A stretch of DNA of 6,350 nt, from assembly GCA_023261685.1 (NCBI GenBank), contig JAHFOM010000048.1:1-6350 (forward strand), given 5' to 3'. The position numbers and the translations under genes are program-made. Of the stretch, positions 1-4,531 are shown one piece after another. Source of the stretch: Candidatus Moraniibacteriota bacterium (GTDB taxonomy: Bacteria; Patescibacteriota; Minisyncoccia; Moranbacterales; UBA1568). Positions within the stretch are counted from its first letter, which is position 1, and the number at the start of each line of letters is the position of its first letter. The notes beneath the pieces are model-generated. The model was not told where the DNA came from, did no database searches, and worked only from the letters and a program-made list of their open reading frames with translations.

Positions 1-282
1 TTGGCGAGCTTCGCTGTTCTCGGCTTTGTGATCCGGCCGACCAGCGGGCTTCTGGTTTTGCACTATACGGTCTACTTCGGTGTCGAAATTCAAGGCGTAT
101 GGTGGCAAGTTTTTCTGTTGCCGACAGCCAGTATCCTTTTTTTATGCGGACACCTGCTCCTGGCGAGACATTTTTATGGTGGATATGAGAGGATTGCGGC
201 ATATCTGATGCTTTTGGGTTCTTGTCTCATCAGCATCGGAATACTGATCGCAAGCAGCAGTATCGCTTTCATCAATTATTGA
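1..282 (+). CDS. Small integral membrane protein, 3' end (5' partial)
   Basis: The reading frame is open from the first base and ends with TGA at 280-282. The TTG at position 1 is only the first in-frame codon, so I treat the gene as cut by the window edge. The visible 93 residues hold about three hydrophobic segments (roughly residues 5-20, 36-54 and 66-88). They are separated by a short loop with the aromatic stretch HYTVYFGVE, a WW pair and a YERIAAYL stretch. There is no signal for an enzyme. From memory, small membrane proteins with a similar HYNVYFGVD-like stretch lie beside GT4 transferases in Parcubacteria, but I could not search this. The transferase begins 47 nt downstream on the same strand, so the two are probably co-transcribed. 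Function unknown. Confidence 0.7.
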   Translation: MASFAVLGFVIRPTSGLLVLHYTVYFGVEIQGVWWQVFLLPTASILFLCGHLLLARHFYGGYERIAAYLMLLGSCLISIGILIASSSIAFINY

Positions 283-329
283 TTTTGTATGGCTTTGGGG
301 AAGCGGGGGTAATATATTTTTTAGAGAGT

Positions 330-1361
330 ATGCGCATCGAGCTTTTTCTGTTTCCATTCCTCATCGCGTTTTCCTTGACGATCGGACTCATACTCCTCTT
401 TGTACTCACTCCGCTTTTCCGGCGTTCAGTATGGCGTTCCGATAAGCGTCACGCGGAGAAGAAAGCAATTTCCCGCCTTGGCGGTACGGCGATGCTCATC
501 GCCTTTGCTTTCGCGTTTTTCTTCGATACGCATCTCGTGATCACGCGGGAGTTGTACGGGCTTTTATTCGGATCGCTTCTCATCCTCATCTTCGGCCTCT
601 GGGATGACCTTTCCGAGCTTGGTTGGAAAGTGCAGATTTTTTTTCAGGTGGCGCTGACGGCGCTGATCTTCATCTTTGGTATGCGTATCGTGATGCTGTC
701 CAATCCTTTTGGCGGGGTGTGGATGCTTCCGTACAGCGATCTCGTCATACCGGGATTTCTGGCTCTTTTTGTCTGGTTTTTTCTGGTGATGAATGCTATG
801 AATTGGCTTGACGGCATAGATGGGGCGTGTGGTGGAGTCTCGCTCATTACTCTCGTGACTATTTTTTTCTTGAGCCTGAAGCCGGAGGTGTATCAACCAC
901 CTATCGCTATCATCGCTATCATCGGCATAGGCGTGGTGGCCGGGTTCCTTTTATTCAATACGTATCCGGCGCGTATTCTGGCAGGAACAACCGGGTCGAT
1001 GTTTCTCGGCTTCCTTATCGCCGTCTTGGCTATTATCGCCGGCACCAAAATCGCGACAGCCCTTCTGGTGTTGGCGCTCCCTATCTCAGACGCGCTCTTT
1101 GTCATCTGGCGGCGCTTGCGTGACGGCGTATCAATCGTTCAGGCGGATAAGCGCCATCTGCATTACAGGCTGATGACACTCGGCTGGTCTGAGCGTCAGA
1201 TTGCGTGGTTTTTCTTCGGGGTGACAGGCAGTATCGCCTTGATTGCTTTGAACACGCAGGCTTTAGGAAAGTTTGTCGCTTTGCTTTTAGTATCTCTGCT
1301 TATTTTCTCTCTGCTTTTCTTCGTAGAGCATCTGATCCGCAGACAAAAAACGAACAGATAA
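330..1361 (+). CDS. WecA/TagO-type polyprenyl-phosphate sugar-1-phosphate transferase (GT4 family)
   Basis: This 343-residue polytopic membrane protein (about ten hydrophobic spans) belongs to the MraY/WecA/TagO superfamily. These enzymes move a sugar-1-phosphate from a UDP-sugar to undecaprenyl phosphate on the cytoplasmic face, the first step of a lipid-linked glycan. Visible motifs are a basic loop ending in RLGG (residues 37-52), WDD (Asp92-Asp93), NAMNWLDGIDG (155-165), FNTYPAR (209-215) and ADKRHLHYRL (272-281). The HLH-type last motif favours WecA/TagO-like over MraY, whose motif is HHH-like. The sugar cannot be told. At residues 219-223 the sequence is GTTGS, where the family has GD.GS; that Asp binds Mg2+ in MraY. 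The open frame runs back to an ATG at 222. I chose the ATG at 330 because it gives a usual N-terminus starting directly in a membrane span and avoids overlap with the previous gene. A purine-rich AGAGAG precedes it but sits very close. The next gene starts 5 nt after the stop. Confidence 0.9.
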   Translation: MRIELFLFPFLIAFSLTIGLILLFVLTPLFRRSVWRSDKRHAEKKAISRLGGTAMLIAFAFAFFFDTHLVITRELYGLLFGSLLILIFGLWDDLSELGWKVQIFFQVALTALIFIFGMRIVMLSNPFGGVWMLPYSDLVIPGFLALFVWFFLVMNAMNWLDGIDGACGGVSLITLVTIFFLSLKPEVYQPPIAIIAIIGIGVVAGFLLFNTYPARILAGTTGSMFLGFLIAVLAIIAGTKIATALLVLALPISDALFVIWRRLRDGVSIVQADKRHLHYRLMTLGWSERQIAWFFFGVTGSIALIALNTQALGKFVALLLVSLLIFSLLFFVEHLIRRQKTNR

Positions 1362-1366
1362 ACAAA

Positions 1367-1840
1367 ATGAGAGAGATACATATCCCATGGGTGAAGCCGA
1401 TACCGTCAAAAAAGGCGCTCATTGCTTTTGTGATGATACTTCTGGGTTTTTTTCTTATTGCCAGCAGATTTTTTTCAGATGTGGATCGGGGCAATACGAA
1501 GAGCGTGCAGATCGGAAATGACGTGTATGTGTTGGAGATCGCTGATACGGACGCTCTCCGAAAAAAAGGTTTGGGAGGGAGGGACAGTCTTTGCGAAACG
1601 TGCGGGATGCTTTTTGTATTCGAGCAGCCTGACCGATATGCGTTTTGGATGAAAGATATGCGTTTCCCACTTACGCTTATCTGGCTTGCCGGGGACAGAG
1701 TGGTATTCGTCGCGCGCGATATCTCGCCTGATTTTTCCAGCGTTATAGATCCGCCTGCTTCTGCCGATCGGGTTATCGAAATCAATGCCGATCGGGCAGT
1801 GGATCTCAATCCCGGAGACCAAGTGCGGTTTTTTCCATGA
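1367..1840 (+). CDS. Membrane-anchored DUF192 family protein
   Basis: This is a 157-residue protein. Residues about 15-36 form one hydrophobic span after a short basic N-terminus and look like an uncleaved signal anchor, so the rest should face outside. Residues about 46-157 match DUF192: KKGLGGRDSL (66-75), GMLFVF (80-85), FWMKDMRFPL (93-102), a second half with ARDISPD, and the closing LNPGDQVRFF. The molecular role of DUF192 is not established. Cys76 and Cys79 form a CxxC just before GML, which could be a metal or disulfide site (inference). The frame is open from 1205 in another reading of the upstream gene, but the family N-terminus fits the ATG at 1367, 5 nt after the transferase stop. 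No clear Shine-Dalgarno site is seen, so translational coupling to the transferase is likely. It is the last gene before a strong terminator. Confidence 0.88.
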   Translation: MREIHIPWVKPIPSKKALIAFVMILLGFFLIASRFFSDVDRGNTKSVQIGNDVYVLEIADTDALRKKGLGGRDSLCETCGMLFVFEQPDRYAFWMKDMRFPLTLIWLAGDRVVFVARDISPDFSSVIDPPASADRVIEINADRAVDLNPGDQVRFFP

Positions 1841-1858
1841 GAAATCTTTCTGAACGAA

Positions 1859-1890
1859 TAAAACCCCGCCGTTGCGGGGTTTTATCTTTT
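1859..1890. terminator. Bidirectional intrinsic terminator between convergent genes
   Basis: A perfect 11-bp stem pairs 1859-1869 with 1874-1884 around a CGTT loop. It has a CCCCGC/GCGGGG core and A4/T4 shoulders, followed by TCTTTTTT on the + strand. It ends the + strand block 19 nt after the DUF192 stop. Because the A-run on the other side reads as U in the opposite direction, it can also stop transcription of the convergent gene at 1932-2534. Confidence 0.9.
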
Positions 1891-1931
1891 TTCTCGAGAA
1901 AAAGAACCATACTTCAGAATGCTCTCTGGTG

Positions 1932-2534
1932 TTAGCGATAGGCGCTGACACGGGCAGAATATTTCTTCAGATTTTGCAGTTGTCTGTCGTTCAGTGTTTT
2001 AGACTTTTCGATGGCTTGATTGATGAGGGTCTTGGAGAATTCAATCGAAGTTTTATTCGTCACAGAGCCTCGGAAGCCGACATTTTTACGAAGGTAGTCT
2101 TCGATGTAGACCTTGTGCTCAGCGCTGAGAGATGAATCGGCATTCTTTTCGAGATAGTGAGCGAGTGCACGACGAGCCAAATGAGTGGAGCCGTTTCCTT
2201 TTTCAGCTTGTTCGATGAATGAAGTTTCTGTCTCTTTGCTCAGTTCTTCGGTGACAACGACGGCGTTCTTTGCATCAGCTTTCGCAGTGCTTGGAGATTG
2301 ACCCTCTGACAATTTGTCTTCGGTATTTGCTGTATTCTCTTCGCCGCCTTTCGTTTCCAGTAGCGTACTCGTACCTTCATCAGTGAGCGTTTGTGAACGT
2401 TCTGAGTAGGAATAGATACCGAGAGCGATGGCCGCAACGATGAACACGCTGACGATGATGCGGAGATTTTCCTGAACCCATGCTTTTGCCTGGTCGGCGG
2501 AAGAATCTTCGAACATAGGATCTTGTTGTTCCAT
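1932..2534 (-). CDS. Single-span membrane protein of unknown function
   Basis: This 200-residue protein has a short acidic cytoplasmic N-terminus, one membrane span (about residues 25-43), a Ser/Thr/Glu/Ala-rich linker (about 46-105, low complexity) and a helical C-terminal domain (about 106-200). The last contains THLARRALAHYL (117-128), SAEHKVYIEDYLRK (137-150) and NDRQLQNLKKYSA (182-194). The topology suggests that the C-terminal domain lies outside the cell on a flexible stalk. I recall similar THLAR...YIEDYL proteins as conserved in Parcubacteria, but know no function for them. The start is decided by the ribosome site: AGAGAGGTG lies 6 nt before the ATG at 2534. The in-frame GTG at 2541-2543 that would add three residues is inside that site. 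Its own promoter and a 119-nt leader lie upstream, and the shared terminator lies downstream. Confidence 0.85.
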   Translation of the reverse strand: MEQQDPMFEDSSADQAKAWVQENLRIIVSVFIVAAIALGIYSYSERSQTLTDEGTSTLLETKGGEENTANTEDKLSEGQSPSTAKADAKNAVVVTEELSKETETSFIEQAEKGNGSTHLARRALAHYLEKNADSSLSAEHKVYIEDYLRKNVGFRGSVTNKTSIEFSKTLINQAIEKSKTLNDRQLQNLKKYSARVSAYR

Positions 2535-2540
2535 AGTATT

Positions 2541-2549
2541 CACCTCTCT
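2541..2549 (-). promoter_or_regulatory. Shine-Dalgarno site fixing the start at 2534
   Basis: On the - strand AGAGAGGTG is followed by AATACT and the ATG. The 6-nt spacing makes the ATG, not the GTG inside the site, the start. The site lies between the stop of the 25-codon leader ORF (2552-2554) and the main ATG. Confidence 0.75.
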
Positions 2550-2551
2550 TT

Positions 2552-2629
2552 CTAGTTTGTGATTATGATTTTGAAAGTACCGCTTGCGTTGAAGCCTTTC
2601 TCGCTTATCAGGGCTATCTTTTGTGTCAT
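2552..2629 (-). CDS. Possible 25-residue leader peptide
   Basis: An ATG at 2629 opens 25 sense codons (beginning MTQKIALISE, ending KIIITN) and stops at TAG, 17 nt before the ATG of the 200-residue gene. Its ATG overlaps the TGA of a 4-codon ORF (ATG at 2640, MAYQ) in an ATGA junction. That tiny ORF begins 4 nt after GGGGGT, so translation could pass from one to the next and then to the main gene. The peptide has a weak amphipathic look and no residue run of the attenuator kind. It could be a regulatory leader peptide, a real small protein, or chance. An ORF this short is not evidence by itself; the tight tiling with ribosome sites is the reason for listing it. Confidence 0.3.
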   Translation of the reverse strand: MTQKIALISEKGFNASGTFKIIITN

Positions 2630-2659
2630 TGATAAGCCATATCGACCCCCTCTGTTCTC

Positions 2660-2688
2660 ATACTACGTGTTTGAAAAATGACTGTCAA
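2660..2688 (-). promoter_or_regulatory. Sigma-70-type promoter of the 1932-2534 gene
   Basis: Read on the - strand, a perfect -35 TTGACA (2683-2688) is separated by exactly 17 nt from the -10 hexamer TAGTAT (2660-2665). The expected start is near 2653. This is the strongest promoter-like sequence in the window, and it faces the gene it should serve. Confidence 0.8.
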
Positions 2689-2740
2689 CTGGACAAAAGA
2701 GCAGATTTTTGGCGTGGTAAAAGGAAATTCTTGCGGAAAG

Positions 2741-2839
2741 AATCAAGCATTGTGAATTGAGAATTACGAATTGAGAATCCCTTCGTCGTCAGAACTCCGG
2801 CGGGCAGGCAGGAATTAAGGATGAGGAATAAGAATGCGG
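2741..2839 (+). repeat. Degenerate 7-bp repeat array A with a GC-rich core
   Basis: Six contiguous 7-bp units lie at 2741-2782, with consensus near AATTGAG. The unit at 2755-2761 recurs exactly at 2769-2775. A GC-rich segment with GGCGGGCAGGCAGG (about 2798-2811) follows, then about four more units of the same style at 2813-2839, one of them 6 bp. The segment 2738-2764 is an imperfect inverted match (three mismatches near its middle and end) to 2961-2987 in array B. I see no gene in 2690-3050. Short antisense frames there cross these repeats and have no ribosome site. Confidence 0.65.
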
Positions 2840-2949
2840 GGGAGTACCATAGCTTCCTCATATATTGCAATGGAAAAGCTGATTTTCATTCCGAATAAAA
2901 GTTTTGTGTCTCGGAGTATGCCGGCAAAAAATATTTTCTTACTATCGGC

Positions 2950-3005
2950 ATTCGTTCTTGATTCTTGATTCACAATGTTTGATTCTTCATTGACGCTTCT
3001 TGATT
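2950..3005 (-). repeat. Degenerate 7-bp repeat array B, opposite orientation to array A
   Basis: Read on the - strand, eight contiguous 7-bp units fill the span without any slip. AATCAAG occurs three times (2999-3005, 2964-2970, 2957-2963) and a one-base variant once (2978-2984). The unit CATTGTG (2971-2977) also occurs in array A (2748-2754) with the same neighbours, so A and B form an inverted pair about 200 bp apart. Such arrays recall the 7-bp short tandem repeats known from cyanobacteria. A relationship is not implied. Confidence 0.65.
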
Positions 3006-3051
3006 TGTAAAAAATAATTTGCAATTATTTTTTTTCAGAGATCGGATACTC

Positions 3052-3100
3052 TTGACAGATATTTTTTATGCTATGCATTTTACAAAAAAAAGAGTATACT
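3052..3100 (+). promoter_or_regulatory. Candidate promoter elements of the lysine-rich protein gene
   Basis: A perfect -35 TTGACA lies at 3052-3057, but the hexamers 17-18 nt later are poor (GCATTT/CATTTT). A good -10 TATACT lies at 3095-3100 with only a weak -35 (TATGCA, 3072-3077, 17-nt spacer). One or both may be used. Use of TATACT would start the RNA near 3107, exactly at the base of the first hairpin. The surroundings are strongly AT-rich. Confidence 0.45.
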
Positions 3101-3106
3101 GAATTC

Positions 3107-3224
3107 ATACGAAATTTTTTTCGTATCACGCACAAAAAAATATTTGTCGTGCAAAATAAAAAATAAGCCCCACCGCTCTTGTTTTGCATAAACTGATGCG
3201 ATACAAGGAGTGAGGTGCGGTATA
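3107..3224 (+). promoter_or_regulatory. Hairpin-rich 5' leader of the lysine-rich protein gene
   Basis: Three stems follow one another. First, ATACGAAA (3107-3114) pairs with TTTCGTAT (3119-3126), 8 bp with a T4 loop, beginning at the predicted RNA 5' end. Second, CACG (3127-3130) plus ACAAA (3132-3136) pair with TTTGT (3143-3147) plus CGTG (3148-3151), with one bulged C. Third, a longer broken stem joins ACCGC (3172-3176) to GCGGT (3217-3221), TTGT to ACAA and GCAT to ATGC. The ribosome site lies just after it, unpaired. A 5' hairpin of this kind could protect the mRNA; this is an inference. Confidence 0.45.
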
Positions 3225-3225
3225 G

Positions 3226-3235
3226 AAGGAGGTGA
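3226..3235 (+). promoter_or_regulatory. Near-ideal Shine-Dalgarno site
   Basis: AAGGAGGTGA is fully complementary to the usual 16S rRNA 3' tail and stands 5 nt before the ATG at 3241. It is by far the best ribosome site in the window and predicts strong translation of the small protein. Confidence 0.85.
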
Positions 3236-3240
3236 GTATT

Positions 3241-3348
3241 ATGGCAGCTAAGAAAAAAGCAGTAAAGAAAGTTACCAAGAAAAAGGTGACTAAGAAAAAG
3301 GCAGTAAAGAAAGTTACCAAGAAAAAAGCGACCAAGAAGCGCAAATAG
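3241..3348 (+). CDS. 35-residue lysine-rich, histone H1-tail-like basic protein
   Basis: The protein has 19 Lys and 1 Arg in 35 residues, with no acidic, aromatic or Cys residue. The rest is Ala, Val and Thr. It is built from two copies of a 12-residue unit (KKKAVKKVTKKK, residues 4-15 and 18-29) and ends ATKKRK. The composition resembles the C-terminal tails of histone H1 and of some bacterial HU-like or H1-like proteins. A nucleic-acid-binding or charge-neutralising role is the natural inference; no fold is expected without a partner. The gene is real by context: it has a near-perfect ribosome site 5 nt upstream, candidate promoter and leader hairpins before it, and a terminator 24 nt after the stop, making it a complete one-gene unit. 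It could be free-standing, or part of ribosome or nucleoid assembly. I know no assigned gene name. Confidence 0.85.
   Translation: MAAKKKAVKKVTKKKVTKKKAVKKVTKKKATKKRK
3250..3327 (+). repeat. 36-bp direct repeat inside the lysine-rich gene
   Basis: The bases 3250-3285 recur at 3292-3327 (period 42 bp) with only two differences, both silent A/G changes at the third position of Lys codons. The near-identity at DNA level, not only protein level, points to a recent internal duplication or to gene conversion. Confidence 0.85.
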
Positions 3349-3372
3349 TTTTCCTTCTTTTGGTTCAAAAAC

Positions 3373-3400
3373 AAAAAATCCCCGTAAATCGGGGTTTTTT
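3373..3400. terminator. Bidirectional intrinsic terminator between the lysine-rich gene and prmC
   Basis: CCCCG (3380-3384) pairs with CGGGG (3390-3394) around a TAAAT loop. An A6 run flanks it on the left and a T6 run on the right, extending the stem after one T:T mismatch. It gives a U-tract in both directions, so it can end the + strand unit and the prfA-prmC transcript, whose stop codon lies 14 bp to the right. Confidence 0.85.
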
Positions 3401-3413
3401 GTTCGCCTATTTT

Positions 3414-4373
3414 TCAGACAGAGGCATCGTTTGCTTCCCGATTACTTTTTTTCCGGTGAATCTCCAGTATGCGAGCCTTGTTCGCAAGATCGCGGTGTAT
3501 CCGAATGAGCGCACCGGGAAAAAACAGAGAAGCGATGGTCTTTAGGTGAGTACTTTGCTCCGGACTGATTTCCAGAAAGATACTGAGAGTGCTTTGTAGC
3601 GGAAAAAAATTACTGGCGTCTTCTAAAAGGCGCGTATAATGGTCCATGCCTGTTTTTCCGCTTACGAGAGCATTTTTTGGCTCAAAAAGACGAACATCTT
3701 TCGGCGCGCTCTCATAGAGATTGAGAGAAAGGTAGGGGAGATTGGCAGTGATGATGACTTCGCCTGTTGCCAACAGCTCTTTTGACAATGGCTTGAGAAG
3801 ATCGCCGATATGGAATTCGATGCTATCAGCGACAGTATGTCGCTTAGCATTCTTTTTTGCGACGCTGACTGCTCGTTCGGAAATATCGGTAGCATACAGA
3901 GAGAATCGAGAATCGAGAGTTGAGAGTTGAGGATGGGATTTTATAAGTTCAGACGCGAGTGAAATGATGACGTTCCCACTTCCTGTGCCTATATCAATAA
4001 TACTTGCAGTATGACGTCTTGTATCCGAGTCGCCAGGGAGTTGTTGTTCGGTGTCTGTTAATCGTCTGAGCGCGAGTTCGACGAGGAGCTCTGTTTCTGG
4101 TCGGGGGATGAGCGTGTCTTTGGTGACGAAAAAATCACGCCCGTAGAATGCCTTGTGACCAGTAATAAGCGCCACCGGTTTCCCGGCAGCGCGTTCTGCA
4201 AAAAAAATTCTCGCGCAAGATTCGCTTTCTCTCTCCATAACGTACTCCGGATGAGCTATGACGAATACTTTTTCTTTTCTCAGTGAATGGGCGAGGAGAA
4301 TAAAAAAATCTTCCGGAGCGATAGACCAGCTTCCGGAAGCGAGAAATTCTTTTTGTAATTCCGCGATGGTCAT
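3414..4373 (-). CDS. prmC: Peptide chain release factor N5-glutamine methyltransferase (PrmC/HemK)
   Basis: PrmC uses S-adenosylmethionine to methylate the glutamine of the GGQ loop of release factors. In this 319-residue protein an N-terminal helical domain (about 1-75) is followed by the PrmC hallmark FYGRDFFV (76-83) and LIPRPETELLVE (88-99). The SAM-binding motif DIGTGSG is at 127-133, ATDIS at 161-165 and the active-site loop at 211-214. That loop reads NLPY, whereas PrmC normally has NPPY. Residues about 144-158, between motif I and the next strand, are longer than usual. Residues 148-157 are encoded by a 7-bp repeat array. Another low-similarity stretch is at 106-123. prfA, which encodes the substrate, lies 158 nt upstream on the same strand. 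That gap has no ORF I support. It has an imperfect ribosome site (AAGGGA, 8 nt before ATG), and its AGGGA can pair with a UCCCU about 35 nt upstream. Confidence 0.93.
   Translation of the reverse strand: MTIAELQKEFLASGSWSIAPEDFFILLAHSLRKEKVFVIAHPEYVMERESESCARIFFAERAAGKPVALITGHKAFYGRDFFVTKDTLIPRPETELLVELALRRLTDTEQQLPGDSDTRRHTASIIDIGTGSGNVIISLASELIKSHPQLSTLDSRFSLYATDISERAVSVAKKNAKRHTVADSIEFHIGDLLKPLSKELLATGEVIITANLPYLSLNLYESAPKDVRLFEPKNALVSGKTGMDHYTRLLEDASNFFPLQSTLSIFLEISPEQSTHLKTIASLFFPGALIRIHRDLANKARILEIHRKKSNREANDASV
3904..3931 (+). repeat. 7-bp repeat array inside prmC
   Basis: On the + strand AATCGAG occurs twice (3904-3910, 3911-3917), then AGTTGAG twice (3918-3924, 3925-3931). They resemble the intergenic units of consensus AATTGAG/AATCAAG. 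Read in the prmC frame they give residues 148-157 (PQLSTLDSRF), a segment extra to the common PrmC core. The methyltransferase frame stays open through it. Confidence 0.7.
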
Positions 4374-4531
4374 AATGTAAGTCCCTTTTTCATCCGAGAG
4401 AAGATTTCAGAAATTTTTTAGGGAACCATGTGGCGAAATTGTTTCAATTCCGGTGCGGTTCATCTAAAAACTTTTGGAATCTTTTCTCTTGTTTTCTACC
4501 AAATAAAGCACCGGTACAATCAGGTTACCCG

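Larger units (their letters stand above)
2535..2653 (-). promoter_or_regulatory. Structured 119-nt mRNA leader of the membrane protein gene
   Basis: This is the span from the predicted transcription start (A at about 2653) to the main ATG. GCTTATCA (2630-2637 read on the - strand) pairs perfectly with TGATAAGC (2603-2610), giving an 8-bp hairpin with a 19-nt loop. The loop contains the ATG of the 25-codon ORF. A GATAGCC segment inside the loop can compete for pairing with GGCTTATC, so two mutually exclusive folds are possible. The transcript would begin almost directly with a GAGGGGG ribosome site. Regulation by folding or by leader translation is an inference. Confidence 0.45.

Noticed and set aside
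1205..1366. 54-residue N-terminal extension of the DUF192 protein
   Set aside because: It overlaps the end of the transferase gene in another frame and would bury the signal anchor behind an unrelated stretch. The ATG at 1367 fits the family.
280..1840. Recoded UGA (glycine), as in Gracilibacteria/SR1
   Set aside because: TGA ends the first gene, DUF192 and prmC at the expected places, and no in-frame TGA occurs inside any gene.
2741..3005. Possible CRISPR array
   Set aside because: The units are 7 bp and contiguous, without spacers or a cas gene.
3126..3374. Antisense frame giving a Phe/Leu/Val-rich, membrane-like 82-residue protein
   Set aside because: It is the mirror of the Lys codons of the gene at 3241-3348 (AAG/AAA read as CTT/TTT). 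It has no ribosome site and crosses the terminator.
4450..4514. CCGGTGC/GCACCGG inverted repeat between prfA and prmC
   Set aside because: Seven base pairs over a 51-nt loop are too weak to call a structure or an attenuator without comparison to relatives.
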